Shown: in pieces, positions 50,872 to 62,774 of the stretch
Position numbering within the stretch: position 1 is the stretch's first letter
How the letters are laid out: every line of letters starts with the position of its first letter
Source: an uncultured Pseudomonadota bacterium
GTDB lineage: Bacteria > Pseudomonadota > Gammaproteobacteria > Steroidobacterales > Steroidobacteraceae
NCBI GenBank assembly: GCA_903832085.1
Contig: CAIKZZ010000001.1
Location: 62,001-126,000 of the forward strand
DNA: 64,000 bases
Reading direction: 5' to 3'
Program-made: the position numbers and the translations under genes
Notes under the pieces: model-generated
What the model was told of the DNA's origin: nothing
What the model saw: the letters and a program-made list of their open reading frames with translations, nothing else
The model's database searches: none

Positions 50872-53800
50872 TCAGACTAATGTGATCAGCAGGTCCTTGG
50901 ACTCAACCTGCTGCCCAGGCACAATGAGTACCGTAGCAATCTGCCCATCGCGTTCAGCGCGTACTGTCGCCTCCATTTTCATGGCTTCGAGCGTCAGCAG
51001 TACCTCGCCACGTATAACATCTTGTCCAGAGCGAACATTGACTGTGACAACCGTACCGGGCATTTGTGCCCCAATATGTTTGTGATTGCCAGCCTCTGCT
51101 TTGACGGGCGTAGGGCGCCTCGGCGCTCGACTGTGATCGACTGCACGCACCGAGCGTGGCTGCCCATTGAGCTCAAAAAAGACAGTACGCGTCCCATCGT
51201 CGTGCACCTCGCTGACGGCGACAAAGCGAATAATCAGCGTCTTGCCTCGCTCTAGCTCGAGCGATATCTCTTCACCAACCTCCATCCCATAGAAAAACGC
51301 CGGCGTGGGCAGTACCGAAACGTCCCCAAAGCGCAAGACACCTTTTGAGAACTCCTCAAATACCTTCGGGTACATGAGATACGACGCAAACTCCGTCTCG
51401 GATATTACTCGACCAACAGCCGCCTCGGCCTTAATCCTCTGCGACACCAAATCAAGAGCTGGCAGAATAGAACCCGGTCGCACCGTAATTGGCTCACGAC
51501 CGCTAAGCACTTTGTGCTGTAGAGCTTTTGGAAAACCGCCATACGGTTGCCCAATGTCTCCGTGAAAGAAACTCACTACGGACTCTGGGAATGCTACCTC
51601 GTGATCCGGATCCTCGATCTGTGCAATAGTAAGACCACTAGTGACCATCATAATGGCCATGTCACCCACGATCTTTGAGCTAGGCGTCACTTTGATAATG
51701 TCGCCAAAAAGCTTGTTGACCTGCTCATAGGCACTTGCCACCTCCGGCCATCGGTGGCCCGCAATGCCGAGCGATCTGGCCTGCTCTTTTAGATTGGTGT
51801 ACTGCCCACCAGGCATGCCATGTTGGTAAACCTCTGATGCGCCCGAGCGGATATCGCTCTCGAAAGCCGCGTAGCATCGCCGTACCTGCTCCCAATACGT
51901 TGAAACAGTCCGCACCCTGTCGATATTCAACCCCGTATCCTGAGCTGAATGTTGCAATGCCGCGACGATAGAGCCTAGGTTCGGCTGCGAGGTGAGGCCG
52001 CTCATTGAATCCATGGCCGCATCCACCGCATCACAGCCAGCATCAATCGCCGCAAGCACGCTCGCAGCGGCAATACCGCTAGTGTCGTGCGTGTGAAAGT
52101 GCAGCGGTATGGTCACTTCCTGTTTAAGTGCACGTACGAGCATCGCTGCAGCCCGTGGGCTACACAAACCAGCCATATCCTTGATCGCAAGAACATGTGC
52201 ACCAGCCATCTCGAGTTCCTTGGCAAGAGATACGTAGTAGCGCAAATCATATTTTTTCTCAGCGGGATCACATAAATTGCCCGTATAACAAATCGCCGCC
52301 TCAATAACCTTACCGGCATCACCGACCGCATCCATCGCAAAACGCATATTTTCAACCCAGTTAAGTGAGTCAAAAATTCTAAAGACATCGATGCCTGATT
52401 CTGCCGCTTGATTTACAAAGTGCTTAACGACATTGTCCGGATAGTTGGTATAACCGACAGCATTTGCTGAACGTAATAGCATCTGTAAAAGCATATTCGG
52501 CATCGCTTGCCGACATTGCTGCAGCCGTTGCCAGGGGTCCTCTCGCAAAAATCTCATCGACACATCAAATGTTGCCCCACCCCAACACTCGATAGAGAAA
52601 AGATTAGGCAACAGCGCTGCGTAATAAGGCGCGATCGCCACCAAATCATGTGTGCGCACCCGTGTTGCGAGCAACGACTGATGCGCATCGCGCATCGTCG
52701 TATCAGTAATGAGGGCTCGCTGTGACTGCAACATCCATTGCGCCAAAGCTCGCGGCCCCTCGGCATCTAACAGTTGCTTTGCACCAGGCACAATAGCTGG
52801 CAACTCTAATTTGGGTAACTGTGGACTACTCAATGCAACGGGGCGCGCTCTGGACTTCAGATCTGCACTTGGATTTACTATGACATCAGCCAAATAGCTC
52901 AACAGCCGCGTGGCACGGTCACGGCGCTTCGTAAATACATACAGCTCCGGTGTTGAGTCAATAAAGCGCGTTGTGTAGGCGCCTGAACTGAAGTCATTAT
53001 GATTAATCAGCTGGTCAAGGAATCGTAGGTTCGTAACAACACCACGAATGCGAAACTCCCACAGAGCGCGATGCATACGCCGAATCGTTTCCTCAGCCGT
53101 TGGCGCCCAGACTGTCACTTTAACTAACAGCGAATCATATGAGCGTCCGATGATTGCGCCTGCATATGCAGTCCCTGCATCAAGGCGCACGCCGAAACCT
53201 GCAGGACTCCGATAGGCGGTTATTGTTCCGTAATCAGGAATAAAGTTATTCTCTGGATCCTCAGTTGTGACGCGGCATTGCATAGCGTGTCCCACCATGC
53301 GAATGTCTTGCTGAACAGGAACACCAGATGCCGCATCACCGATTACAGATCCTTCCGCAATACGAATCTGCGCTTTAACAATATCGATACCAGTTATAGC
53401 CTCGGTGACTGTGTGCTCAACCTGTATGCGCGGATTTACCTCAATAAAATAAATGTTGCCGCTATCGGCATCTTGCAAGAACTCGACGGTTCCAGCTCCT
53501 CGATATCTGACGGCCCCACCAATTTTCAACGCCAGCTGACATAGACTAAGTCTTGCTGATTCATTAAGAAAAACCGCGGGGGCGCGTTCAATCACTTTCT
53601 GGTTACGTCTCTGCAAGGTGCAGTCTCGTTCCCATAAATGCACTAAATTCCCATGCGCATCGCCTAGCAGCTGAACCTCAATATGGCGGGCGCGGCGGAT
53701 GAGTTTCTCTAAGTAGACCTCATCGTTTCCAAACGCAGCCTTCGCTTCACGCCGTGCTGCAGTCACGAGTTCTGGCAGTTCGGCCGCCGTCTCAACGACC

Positions 53801-54336
53801 CGCATACCCCGACCGCCGCCACCCCAACTCGCCTTGAGCATGACGGGGTAGCCAATGGTGTCTGCTAAAGCTAAAGCTCCATTGATATCGTAAGGTAGAG
53901 GTGGTGTCGCCGGCATGACCGGCACCCCAGCGGCAATCGCAACATGACGTGCAGCGACTTTATTGCCCAATGTGCGCATGGTATCTGGCGACGGCCCTAC
54001 AAAGACGATCCCCGCGCGGGCGCAAGCATCAGCGAAGTCTGGGTTCTCTGACAGAAAGCCGTACCCCGGATGAATGGCGTCACATTTCGAATCCGTTGCA
54101 ATACGGATGATATCGTTAATATCTAAGTACGCGTCAATGGGACTTTTTCCGACGCCGACCTGATAGCTCTCATCAGCCTTGGTGCGATGCAACGAAAAGC
54201 GATCTTCGGCGGAATATATCGCGACCGTGACGATATTAAGTTCATTCGCTGCGCGCATCACCCGGATCGCGATTTCGCCACGGTTTGCAATGAGCAGACG
54301 CCTAATCGCGTGCGTCTGTGCTGGACCTCGAAGCAT
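50872..54336 (-). CDS. pyc: Pyruvate carboxylase (single chain)
   Basis: N-terminal biotin carboxylase (LIANRGEIAIRVMRAANEL), central carboxyltransferase (RDAHQSLLATRVRTHDL), C-terminal biotin site LTLEAMKMEATVRAE. Confidence 0.96.
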   Translation of the reverse strand: MLRGPAQTHAIRRLLIANRGEIAIRVMRAANELNIVTVAIYSAEDRFSLHRTKADESYQVGVGKSPIDAYLDINDIIRIATDSKCDAIHPGYGFLSENPDFADACARAGIVFVGPSPDTMRTLGNKVAARHVAIAAGVPVMPATPPLPYDINGALALADTIGYPVMLKASWGGGGRGMRVVETAAELPELVTAARREAKAAFGNDEVYLEKLIRRARHIEVQLLGDAHGNLVHLWERDCTLQRRNQKVIERAPAVFLNESARLSLCQLALKIGGAVRYRGAGTVEFLQDADSGNIYFIEVNPRIQVEHTVTEAITGIDIVKAQIRIAEGSVIGDAASGVPVQQDIRMVGHAMQCRVTTEDPENNFIPDYGTITAYRSPAGFGVRLDAGTAYAGAIIGRSYDSLLVKVTVWAPTAEETIRRMHRALWEFRIRGVVTNLRFLDQLINHNDFSSGAYTTRFIDSTPELYVFTKRRDRATRLLSYLADVIVNPSADLKSRARPVALSSPQLPKLELPAIVPGAKQLLDAEGPRALAQWMLQSQRALITDTTMRDAHQSLLATRVRTHDLVAIAPYYAALLPNLFSIECWGGATFDVSMRFLREDPWQRLQQCRQAMPNMLLQMLLRSANAVGYTNYPDNVVKHFVNQAAESGIDVFRIFDSLNWVENMRFAMDAVGDAGKVIEAAICYTGNLCDPAEKKYDLRYYVSLAKELEMAGAHVLAIKDMAGLCSPRAAAMLVRALKQEVTIPLHFHTHDTSGIAAASVLAAIDAGCDAVDAAMDSMSGLTSQPNLGSIVAALQHSAQDTGLNIDRVRTVSTYWEQVRRCYAAFESDIRSGASEVYQHGMPGGQYTNLKEQARSLGIAGHRWPEVASAYEQVNKLFGDIIKVTPSSKIVGDMAIMMVTSGLTIAQIEDPDHEVAFPESVVSFFHGDIGQPYGGFPKALQHKVLSGREPITVRPGSILPALDLVSQRIKAEAAVGRVISETEFASYLMYPKVFEEFSKGVLRFGDVSVLPTPAFFYGMEVGEEISLELERGKTLIIRFVAVSEVHDDGTRTVFFELNGQPRSVRAVDHSRAPRRPTPVKAEAGNHKHIGAQMPGTVVTVNVRSGQDVIRGEVLLTLEAMKMEATVRAERDGQIATVLIVPGQQVESKDLLITLV

Positions 54337-54428
54337 TGCTCTTCCCTAGTGATGTTGGCACACCCAGTTGGTGCGTTTAGGAGTACATAATAGCGATCCT
54401 TCGCAAACCGAGCGATAGCTTAGATACG

Positions 54429-55655
54429 CTAAATGACGCGTCGTGACATCCGAAAAGCACCAGTTTTGAGGGTATCGTAGGCCCCTTCACTAAACACTGA
54501 GCGATTCCTGCCCTCGCTCTTGGCCTGGTAAAGGGCCTCATCAGCCAATTGTAAGAATCCTTGATAACTGCGGTCGTCGCTCGGAGCCACATATGCCACC
54601 CCAACGCTCACTGTCACGGATGGGCCTACGGTCGAGTCCGCGTGCGGTATACCCAATGCCGCGACATGAGCATGAATTCTTGTAGATATCTCTTGAAGAT
54701 AACTCGTTGTCGGATTGTAAAGAATGATCGCAAATTCCTCACCTCCAAAACGCGCAACTAAATCGAGGGGTCGTCGGGCCGCACGGGATAACGCGACAGC
54801 AACAGCCTTAAGACACTCATCGCCAGCTTGATGCCCATGGCGATCATTAAATGTCTTAAAGCAATCAATATCAACCATTAAAAGAGCCAGTGCCACTTGT
54901 TCGCGCTGTGCCTGCAGCCATGAATTCTGTAACTGTTCATCAAAGCGTCGTCGGTTATGAATCCCTGTGAGTCCATCCCGCGCGGCGGTCTCTGCAAGCA
55001 ATCGTCTTTCAAGAAAGTGTGTCCGCGACTCCATCTCAAGCCCATACGCCATACTGATACAAATTATATTGATTATAAGGAGAACCAACGAGTTATAGAT
55101 GACGTCAGCTTCAGCCACGCCATCAATCACAGAGAATAAAACATAAACAAGCCACAGAATAATATTCGTGCGTATCGCTTGGTAAAAAAGTAAACCGACC
55201 AAAATATAGATGTACAGCGCGGCGATCAGTACGGCGACGAGCATTACTGGCGAACCATTTTCGCTTGCTCGCAATGATGCCAGTGTGACTAAAATTCCGA
55301 GGAATGGAATGCCAATGGCAGCGAAGCGCGGGTAGATTTTTCGCGCTGTTGGCAGGCTAGAAATAGTAACGGCACTGGCAAGACTAACCACGATAGCAGC
55401 AAACAGCCCCATTCCGACGAACGTTAGATGACCAGCATTGCCGGTCAAAAAATTTAGTGCGGCAAATGCTGTGACTGCTGTTGTGGCAAGATAAAAATTG
55501 AAGCGAATCTGTGGCAAACGAGTACGGATATCAGCGCGCCTGAACTCTTGCTCAAGGTCGTTCTCAAAACGTAACCACGTAAAGCCGTCGCGCAGTTGGC
55601 GCTGGGTCGCCGACTGATCCGCAATAATCAGCTGCTGAGTTTCAAGTGGGTTCAA
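54429..55655 (-). CDS. Membrane-anchored diguanylate cyclase (GGDEF)
   Basis: Six predicted TM segments then RDGLTGIHNRRRFDEQL and VARFGGEEFAIIL. Confidence 0.94.
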   Translation of the reverse strand: MNPLETQQLIIADQSATQRQLRDGFTWLRFENDLEQEFRRADIRTRLPQIRFNFYLATTAVTAFAALNFLTGNAGHLTFVGMGLFAAIVVSLASAVTISSLPTARKIYPRFAAIGIPFLGILVTLASLRASENGSPVMLVAVLIAALYIYILVGLLFYQAIRTNIILWLVYVLFSVIDGVAEADVIYNSLVLLIINIICISMAYGLEMESRTHFLERRLLAETAARDGLTGIHNRRRFDEQLQNSWLQAQREQVALALLMVDIDCFKTFNDRHGHQAGDECLKAVAVALSRAARRPLDLVARFGGEEFAIILYNPTTSYLQEISTRIHAHVAALGIPHADSTVGPSVTVSVGVAYVAPSDDRSYQGFLQLADEALYQAKSEGRNRSVFSEGAYDTLKTGAFRMSRRVI

Positions 55656-55755
55656 TCGAACGCCTTCATCGATTGGTACGACGGGGTTAAGCTATGCGCA
55701 CTGGTCGGTAGCGTATCGCATTCTAATTGTTTTCAAATAAAGATGCGGCTGTTTG

Positions 55756-55962
55756 CTAATCTTGGCCAGGCAAATCGTTGTTACGACGGGCGTTACGCAC
55801 CCGTGTACGCCAAACCTCGAACGGATCCCAGCCGCTGACCCTTGCGCCAGCTTGATTGGATACGTTCTCAGGCTGGTTCTTTTGCTCGTCATTGGCTGCG
55901 TCAGCCATGCCCAATAGCTTGCCGAGTTTAAACCTGCCAGTTAAGTCGATCACGTTACGCAT
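55756..55962 (-). CDS. Small hypothetical protein (68 aa)
   Basis: MRNVIDLTGRFKLGKLLGMADAANDEQKNQPENVSNQAGARVSGWDPFEVWRTRVRNARRNNDLPGQD; composition looks protein-like and the intergenic space is otherwise empty. Confidence 0.45.
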   Translation of the reverse strand: MRNVIDLTGRFKLGKLLGMADAANDEQKNQPENVSNQAGARVSGWDPFEVWRTRVRNARRNNDLPGQD

Positions 55963-56139
55963 ATTTTAGTGAGTCCCATCGGTCCTTGACGGATTCCATT
56001 TACATAACAGCACAGCCAATCAAAGTACGGGTTAAGGTTATCGGGCTTTATGGCGGGCGCATAGCGTCATAATGGAATTATGTTAACAGAATCACATAAT
56101 TAGTCGGGGACACGCCTAAATCGGCGGGATATAGCGGTT

Positions 56140-57723
56140 TTAGTCCGCTAAGTAGCGCGCAAGGTACTCTTTAAAAGGCGGCTGAGGCGCTCGCTCCAGG
56201 TCTGCTTGTGCCTGCAAAGAATGGTTTGCCTCTGCAACAAGCGCTGAGAACTTTTCAGTATCCGGTGCCACTAACTCGTTAAAGTATGACTTGTATCCTT
56301 TAGACAATCGCATGCCAAAAGCAAAGAACGACTCACCCGTTGTGGTTAATTCTTTGAGAACTCGAGCTGAAGGGGTAGCCTCAACGTTGATAATTTTCTG
56401 AGCCTGGGTAGCTAATGCAGCTGAATACGGTTTTTCGGAATCGCCCTCTTCAAGCATTTCACAAACGCCTTGCATTGCATCCAGAATTTCCGAAGCCCAA
56501 CCACGCATCTCAACCGCACGACCCTCCCAATTGAGAATCAGTCCGGGTTCGCGTCCGCGCCTAGCAACCGTCACGTGATTTTGATCAAGCGCCAACTGAT
56601 TCGCATGATCAATGAGTGGGCTTGGCGTCAAGGCACAAAACGCCGCAAACGCTTCTAGGAATCTCAGCTTAGCCTGATTGACCCCTACTGGATCGAGTGG
56701 ACTCACGTCTAACGAACGCATCTCAACATACTCAACCCCCGCTCGACGCAAGGCCTTGGTTGGCCGTTCACCAGACCTTGTTACACGCTTCGGGCGGATA
56801 TACGCATAATATTCATTCTCTATCTGGAGACGGTTTCCATTTAACTGCAACCATTCTCCATCGACCTCTACACCTATACGATTAAACTCTTCGCTGGGCG
56901 TTGAGATTGCCCGACTCATGTCGCGCACATAGTCTGTAAGTGAGTTAACTGAAATCAATACATCAGCCTGGCTTTTATTGCGATAGCCCAAATCGCTCAT
57001 CCGCAGAGATGTGCCATAAGGCGCGTACAAAGTGTCCTTATCCCATTCTTCAAGACCATGATCGTCACGGCCAGCGACAAAAGACCGGCAAACTGTAGGG
57101 GATACGCCAAATAGATAATGAATTATCCAGCCGTGTCGCCGGTAATTCCGCAGTAGAGAAAAATAAGTGTCGGACTGAAAATCTTGCCCACTATCATTGG
57201 TCTCAAGCACATCTGCAAGTACAGGCCAAAACTGTTTCGGAAAGGAGTAATTAAAATGTACTCCAGAAATGGCTTGCATAATTCTTCCATAACGCAAGCC
57301 AAGCCCAACCCGATAAACAGACTTCATCCGACCAATATTAGAGGTGCCATACTGAGCGATCGGAATACTCGCATCGCCGTTTAGTAAACACGGCATGCTT
57401 GTGCTCCATAGCAATTCGTCATCAAGATTGCGATAAACAAACTGATGCATCTCTGTTAAATACTGAAGTAACTCCCAGCTGGTGGTAAACGCTGGGGTCA
57501 CGAGCTCAACGAGAGCCTCAGAATAATCCGTCGTCAGATGCTCATGGGTCAATGCAGAACCAAGCCCTCGCGGGTGGGACCTCATTGAAATATGGCCACC
57601 AGGAGAGACGCGTAATGACTCTTTTTCGACTCCTTTAAGCCCGCCAAGCAAGACGCCGCGTTCACCGGAGTTTATGAGTCCGGCCAGATGGCGATCAAAG
57701 CGGCGATCAATACGTTTGGTCAA
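56140..57723 (-). CDS. gshA: Glutamate-cysteine ligase
   Basis: GVEKESLRVSPGGHISMRSHPRGLGSALTHEHLTTDYSEALVELVTPA, VEYVEMRSLDVSPLDPVGVNQ. Confidence 0.96.
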   Translation of the reverse strand: MTKRIDRRFDRHLAGLINSGERGVLLGGLKGVEKESLRVSPGGHISMRSHPRGLGSALTHEHLTTDYSEALVELVTPAFTTSWELLQYLTEMHQFVYRNLDDELLWSTSMPCLLNGDASIPIAQYGTSNIGRMKSVYRVGLGLRYGRIMQAISGVHFNYSFPKQFWPVLADVLETNDSGQDFQSDTYFSLLRNYRRHGWIIHYLFGVSPTVCRSFVAGRDDHGLEEWDKDTLYAPYGTSLRMSDLGYRNKSQADVLISVNSLTDYVRDMSRAISTPSEEFNRIGVEVDGEWLQLNGNRLQIENEYYAYIRPKRVTRSGERPTKALRRAGVEYVEMRSLDVSPLDPVGVNQAKLRFLEAFAAFCALTPSPLIDHANQLALDQNHVTVARRGREPGLILNWEGRAVEMRGWASEILDAMQGVCEMLEEGDSEKPYSAALATQAQKIINVEATPSARVLKELTTTGESFFAFGMRLSKGYKSYFNELVAPDTEKFSALVAEANHSLQAQADLERAPQPPFKEYLARYLAD

Positions 57724-57822
57724 ATCAGCAGCCTAAGTAGCAAACAAATATAGGGTCATTGTAATGGAAGCCTGCGGGCAGCGTCCCTGGTACTTCGCTG
57801 GTGCCTGCGGGCTTAAATCTGA

Positions 57823-59004
57823 CTAAAAAACCTCGAACAGGCCGGCAGCACCCATACCACCACCAATACACATCGTTATGACCACATTTTTCGCGTTTTT
57901 CCGCTTACCAGCCAAGAGGGCGTGGCCCACCAATCGCTGCCCACTCATGCCATAGGGATGGCCAACTGCGATCGCTCCGCCATGTATGTTTAACCGCTCA
58001 TCAGGGATTTCCAGGATGTCGCGGCAATAAAGCGTCTGCACAGCAAAGGCTTCGTTGAGCTCCCATAAGTCGATATCTTTAATCCCAAGACCAACACGCT
58101 TCAGTAGCTTCGGGACTGCGAAGACAGGACCAATACCCATGACGGCAGGATCACAACCGGATACAGCAAAACCTTTAAAGAGCCCTAATGGCTCAAGACC
58201 ACGCCGTTCAGCCAAATTGGCGCTCATGACGACACACGCCCCAGCACCATCAGAAAACTGGCTAGCATTACCCGCTGTAATTACGCCACCAGCAAGAGCA
58301 GGCTTTAACTTCTGAAGTGCAGCAAGAGTTGTGCCGGGACGCAAACCCTCATCTACAGCGACCGTCACTTCCCGGCTGGACATACGGCCAGTCACGGGAT
58401 CAACCATGGCACTAGTCACCGTAATAGGCGCTATCTCATCTGTAAACTCACCGGCTTCTTGCGCAGAACATGCGCGCGTCTGGCTACGCACACCATACTC
58501 ATCCATACGCTCGCGCGAAATCCCGTACCGCTTTGCCAACTCTTCTGCAGTCTGCAGCATGTTCCAATAAATATCTGGTTGATGCTTATCTAACCACGCT
58601 TCTTTTACAAAGCTATTATTAGCCCCATTCTGCACCACAGAAATTGCTTCGACTCCACCAGCAACATAAACGTCACCCTCCCCGGCCATAATCCGTTGAG
58701 CTGCCATCGCGATAGTCTGCAAGCCAGAAGCACAAAACCTGTTTACGGTCACACCAGAAACTGACGTTGGGCACCCAGCCCTAAGAGCGCTTTGCCTTGC
58801 AATATTATTACCGGTAGCACCCTCAGTAAGCGTGCAACCTATCAACACATCCTCTACTTCCTGAGGATCAATTTTCGCTCTCTCGATAGCGGCTTTAACG
58901 ACATGCCCAGCAAGAGTGGCGCCATGTGACAGGTTGAAAGCTCCACGCCACGACTTTGCTAAGGGAGTTCGAGCTGTCGAAACAATCACTGCCGCGCGCG
59001 TCAT
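57823..59004 (-). CDS. Acetyl-CoA C-acyltransferase (thiolase)
   Basis: [19 protein letters not shown] catalytic Cys, [36 protein letters not shown]. Confidence 0.96.
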   Translation of the reverse strand: MTRAAVIVSTARTPLAKSWRGAFNLSHGATLAGHVVKAAIERAKIDPQEVEDVLIGCTLTEGATGNNIARQSALRAGCPTSVSGVTVNRFCASGLQTIAMAAQRIMAGEGDVYVAGGVEAISVVQNGANNSFVKEAWLDKHQPDIYWNMLQTAEELAKRYGISRERMDEYGVRSQTRACSAQEAGEFTDEIAPITVTSAMVDPVTGRMSSREVTVAVDEGLRPGTTLAALQKLKPALAGGVITAGNASQFSDGAGACVVMSANLAERRGLEPLGLFKGFAVSGCDPAVMGIGPVFAVPKLLKRVGLGIKDIDLWELNEAFAVQTLYCRDILEIPDERLNIHGGAIAVGHPYGMSGQRLVGHALLAGKRKNAKNVVITMCIGGGMGAAGLFEVF

Positions 59005-61145
59005 AGACTTACTCCGGGGGCATTAAACATCAAACCTTGGTCAGCGAGTCGCTGCAACAACGGTGCCGGCGTCCAAAAATCAGGGTCGCCATAAGCGCTA
59101 CGTCCTAGTTCACGCATCCGACGAACGACCGCATAAAGGCCAACTTCATCGGCGTAACGCATCGGTCCACCACGCCAAACAGGAAAGCCATAGCCGGTCA
59201 GATAAACAAGATCGACATCAGATGCTCGCAGCGCGATCCCTTCCTCGAGGATTTTTGCCGCTTCATTGACGAGCGCAAACACCAGTCGATCGACGATTTC
59301 TGCTGCGCCAATACTCCGTGGTGACAAGCTCTTTTCGAGGCGATACTCGATTAAAAGCTGTGCAACGGCCGGGGCAGGATAAGCAGTTCGGTCACCTGGC
59401 TTATAGTCATACCAGCCAGCGTTAGTTTTTTGCCCAAATCGCCCGAGTTCGCATAAACGATCTGCTATTTGTGAATATTTAGTCTGCGGTCGCTCTATGT
59501 AGCGGCGCTTTCGAATATGCCAACCAATGTCATTGCCGGCGAGATCTCCCACCCGGAACGGCCCCATTGCAAAACCAAATTGCTCAGCAGCTGCATCGAT
59601 GGATTCGGGACTTGCTCCTTCATCCAACATAAACAACGCCTGTCGAACATACTGTTCAAGCATCCGATTACCAATAAACCCATCACACACCCCAGACACT
59701 ACAGCTGTCTTTCGCAACACCTTCGCCAGGTCCATTACGGTGAGAAGAACGCTGGGGGACGTCGCTGTCCCTCGAACGACTTCCAGTAGTTTCATTACGT
59801 TCGCCGGGCTAAAGAAGTGAGTTCCAAGAACATCTGCGGGCCTATTCGTAAATGCAGCGATCTTATTAACATCCAGCGTTGATGTGTTTGTTGCCAGTAT
59901 CGCTCCCGGCTTCGCTACCGCATCAAGACGCTTGAAAACCTGCTCTTTGGCCGTCATGTCTTCAAATACAGCCTCAATAATTAGGTCCGCACTTGCAAGG
60001 CTAGAAAAGTCGAGGCTGGGCGTGAGTAATTGTGCTTTGACAGCTGCTGCCTCTTGCGACAAACGCCCTTTCTTTACCTGACTCGCATAGACGTCTTTGA
60101 TTTTAAAAAGACCGCGGTCAAGGGATTCTTTATTAAGTTCTACTAATACGACAGGGATGCCAGCATTTAAGAAATTGATCGCAATGCCAGCGCCCATGGT
60201 GCCCGCGCCAACAATACCCGCAAGCTTTATCTCACGCTTGGGCAGAGCACTGTTGATACCAGGAATTTTGCTTGCGGCACGTTCAGCAAAAAAGGCATGC
60301 CGAAGAGCTCGCGATACAGATCCAGCCATTAGCTCTTCAAATAGCCGTCTTTCGACGGCCAGGCCCTCTTCAAAGGTGCCTTTTGTTGCTGCTTCAATTG
60401 CATCAATACATTTGAGTGGTGCTGGAAAATTTGGGAAGCCTGCTTTGATCATATTTCGTGCGAATATGAAAAGCGCTTCTGCATTAGGCTCACGTATCAC
60501 ACGAGCACTAGCTTTAGGCAAAGGATTCTTGATTAGGTCTTCAGCCTTTCCTGCGGCCAAGGAAACTGCGGCATCTAACAGATCAGATGCAACTACAGCG
60601 TCTAGTAGTGGTGTGCCCTGTAAAGCTTTGGCGGGGACCGGCTCGCCTGATAAAATCAGGTTCAGTGAGGCTTCGACACCAAGTAGACGCGGTAGTCGTT
60701 GTGTTCCACCGGCACCAGGCATTAGCCCCAGCTTAACCTCTGGCAATCCAAGCTTTGCGCTCGCTAGTGCGATGCGATAATGACAGCCGAGCGCTAATTC
60801 GAGCCCTCCACCTAAACACGCGCCCTCGATTGCGGCGATCACTGGCTTGGTCATCCCCTCAAGTATTGTGATTACCTCTCGTAAATTTGGGCTCGCCACC
60901 GCGCCGCTGCTACCGAACTCTTTGATATCAGCTCCGGCGGAAAACAGCCCGTTCACGCCCATCAGCACAACTGCAGCTACCGCTGGGTCGACATCAAGCT
61001 CATCAAAGGCAGCGACTAATTCACGTCGCGTGACAGCCCCTAGGCTATTGACGGGTGGAAGGCCAAAGGCAATGATGGCGATAGCATCTTGTCGGGTCAC
61101 TGTGACGGCGGTCATTTCGCTAAACTCCAAGGGCACTTTGGGCAA
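59001..61145 (-). CDS. 3-hydroxyacyl-CoA dehydrogenase / enoyl-CoA hydratase (FadB/FadJ-like)
   Basis: Crotonase domain ([15 protein letters not shown]-like, [18 protein letters not shown]) then 3HCDH ([39 protein letters not shown]-like); 4-nt overlap with thiolase gene. Confidence 0.95.
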   Translation of the reverse strand: MPKVPLEFSEMTAVTVTRQDAIAIIAFGLPPVNSLGAVTRRELVAAFDELDVDPAVAAVVLMGVNGLFSAGADIKEFGSSGAVASPNLREVITILEGMTKPVIAAIEGACLGGGLELALGCHYRIALASAKLGLPEVKLGLMPGAGGTQRLPRLLGVEASLNLILSGEPVPAKALQGTPLLDAVVASDLLDAAVSLAAGKAEDLIKNPLPKASARVIREPNAEALFIFARNMIKAGFPNFPAPLKCIDAIEAATKGTFEEGLAVERRLFEELMAGSVSRALRHAFFAERAASKIPGINSALPKREIKLAGIVGAGTMGAGIAINFLNAGIPVVLVELNKESLDRGLFKIKDVYASQVKKGRLSQEAAAVKAQLLTPSLDFSSLASADLIIEAVFEDMTAKEQVFKRLDAVAKPGAILATNTSTLDVNKIAAFTNRPADVLGTHFFSPANVMKLLEVVRGTATSPSVLLTVMDLAKVLRKTAVVSGVCDGFIGNRMLEQYVRQALFMLDEGASPESIDAAAEQFGFAMGPFRVGDLAGNDIGWHIRKRRYIERPQTKYSQIADRLCELGRFGQKTNAGWYDYKPGDRTAYPAPAVAQLLIEYRLEKSLSPRSIGAAEIVDRLVFALVNEAAKILEEGIALRASDVDLVYLTGYGFPVWRGGPMRYADEVGLYAVVRRMRELGRSAYGDPDFWTPAPLLQRLADQGLMFNAPGVSL

Positions 61146-61304
61146 TTATGCTACTGATTATGGCGGCGAGTGCAGGTGTTAACCGAAAATGACGCTTGTA
61201 CTGGGTGCGTAGTCGGTCAAGAGTAGTCGCATCTGCGTCTAGAGGGCAAAATGGCCTCCGAGGCGAATTCTTTTAGTTCATCCACTTACCATTGGTAGCG
61301 CGTC

Positions 61305-62774
61305 ATGACAACACCCCTCTCCCTCTCGGACCCCTCGTTACTACGCGACAAGAACTATATCAATGGGCAATGGCATGACTCGGATGATCGGGCAAGTATT
61401 ACGGTAACGAATCCTGCTAGCGGAGTCGTATTGGGCACTGTACCTAACTGTGGCGCAAACGAGACTCGCAAGGCGATCGCTGCCGCGAAGGCTGCATTAC
61501 CGGCCTGGTCAGCAAAATCCGCCAAAGAGCGCGGCAAGTTACTTAGACGCCTAAGTGACTTGATGTTGGAAAACACAGAGGATTTGGGACGATTGATGAC
61601 AGCTGAGCAAGGTAAGCCACTTGCGGAAGCCAAAGGAGAAGTCGCTTACGCTGCATCCTTTTATGAATGGTTTGGTGAAGAGGGCCGTCGAATTTATGGG
61701 GATGTTATTCCAGCAGCAGCGGCCGACAAACGTTTGTTTGCGCTGCGTCAGCCGATCGGAGTGGTAGGCGCGATTACTCCTTGGAACTTTCCGGCGGCGA
61801 TGATTACCCGTAAAGCGGGCGCGGCCCTCGCGGCCGGGTGCACCTTTGTAGTGAAACCAGCCGAATCAACCCCTTTTTCAGCACTTGCACAAGCCGAACT
61901 CGCAGCACGAGCAGGCATTCCTCCGGGTGTGTTCAACGTCATTACTGGAAAAGCGTCCGCCATCGGTGGTGAACTCACCTCCAATCGTGACGTCGCTAAA
62001 ATCACTTTCACAGGATCAACTGAGATCGGAAAATTGCTGATGTCCCAATGTGCTAGCACCGTTAAAAAGGTGTCTTTAGAACTGGGCGGTAATGCTCCAT
62101 TTATCGTTTTCGACGATGCCGATTTAGATGCCGCGGTGACAGGCGCGCTTGCAAGCAAGTACCGCAACACTGGGCAAACCTGTGTCTGCGCTAATCGCCT
62201 ATTAGTACAGGCGGGTGTATACGATACTTTTGTTGCAAAACTAATAGAAGCTACAAAAAAATTACGCGTTGGCAATGGCCTTGAGGGTCCCACCGAACAA
62301 GGTCCATTAATTGATGCTGATGCGGTCGCGAAGGTTGAAAGCCATATCGCTGATGCCGTCGGCAAGGGCGCCACCATCGCACTCGGTGGCAAACGTCATA
62401 GCCTTGGTGGCACTTTTTTTGAGCCTACGATTCTGACTGGTGCGACACCAAACATGCGAATCGCTCGCGAAGAGACCTTCGGGCCAGTTGCGCCCATCTT
62501 TCGCTTTACAACTGAACAAGAAGCCATCCATATGGCCAATGACACCGAATTTGGTCTTGCGGCATACTTCTATACGCGTGATCTTGCGCGGTCTTGGCGA
62601 GTTGCGGAAGCACTCGAGTACGGCATCGTTGGTCTAAATACTGGCATCATCTCAACAGAAGAGGCTCCCTTCGGAGGATGGAAGGAGTCAGGCATTGGTC
62701 GAGAGGGCTCCAAGTACGGCATTCTTGATTACACTGAACTTAAGTATCTGTGCATTGGTGGCATTACGCCGTAA
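61305..62774 (+). CDS. gabD: NAD(P)-dependent succinate-semialdehyde dehydrogenase
   Basis: YINGQWHDSDDRASITVTNPASGVVLGTVPN, TPWNFPAAMITRKAGAALAAGCTFVVKPAE, LELGGNAPFIVFDDADLD, NTGQTCVCANR. Confidence 0.95.
   Translation: MTTPLSLSDPSLLRDKNYINGQWHDSDDRASITVTNPASGVVLGTVPNCGANETRKAIAAAKAALPAWSAKSAKERGKLLRRLSDLMLENTEDLGRLMTAEQGKPLAEAKGEVAYAASFYEWFGEEGRRIYGDVIPAAAADKRLFALRQPIGVVGAITPWNFPAAMITRKAGAALAAGCTFVVKPAESTPFSALAQAELAARAGIPPGVFNVITGKASAIGGELTSNRDVAKITFTGSTEIGKLLMSQCASTVKKVSLELGGNAPFIVFDDADLDAAVTGALASKYRNTGQTCVCANRLLVQAGVYDTFVAKLIEATKKLRVGNGLEGPTEQGPLIDADAVAKVESHIADAVGKGATIALGGKRHSLGGTFFEPTILTGATPNMRIAREETFGPVAPIFRFTTEQEAIHMANDTEFGLAAYFYTRDLARSWRVAEALEYGIVGLNTGIISTEEAPFGGWKESGIGREGSKYGILDYTELKYLCIGGITP

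Noticed and set aside
50872-54336. Single-chain pyruvate carboxylase as an unusual enzyme
   Set aside because: All expected domains are present in canonical order; single-chain PYC is well known in bacteria
57750-57815. Short direct repeat CCTGCGGGC near the end of the gshA-thiolase spacer
   Set aside because: Only two 9-bp copies, easily explained by chance in moderately GC-rich sequence
60097-60780. 227-aa plus-strand ORF opposite the FadB-like gene
   Set aside because: Antisense shadow ORF; the opposite strand encodes clear crotonase and 3HCDH motifs
61748-62392. 214-aa minus-strand ORF opposite gabD
   Set aside because: Antisense shadow of the conserved aldehyde dehydrogenase
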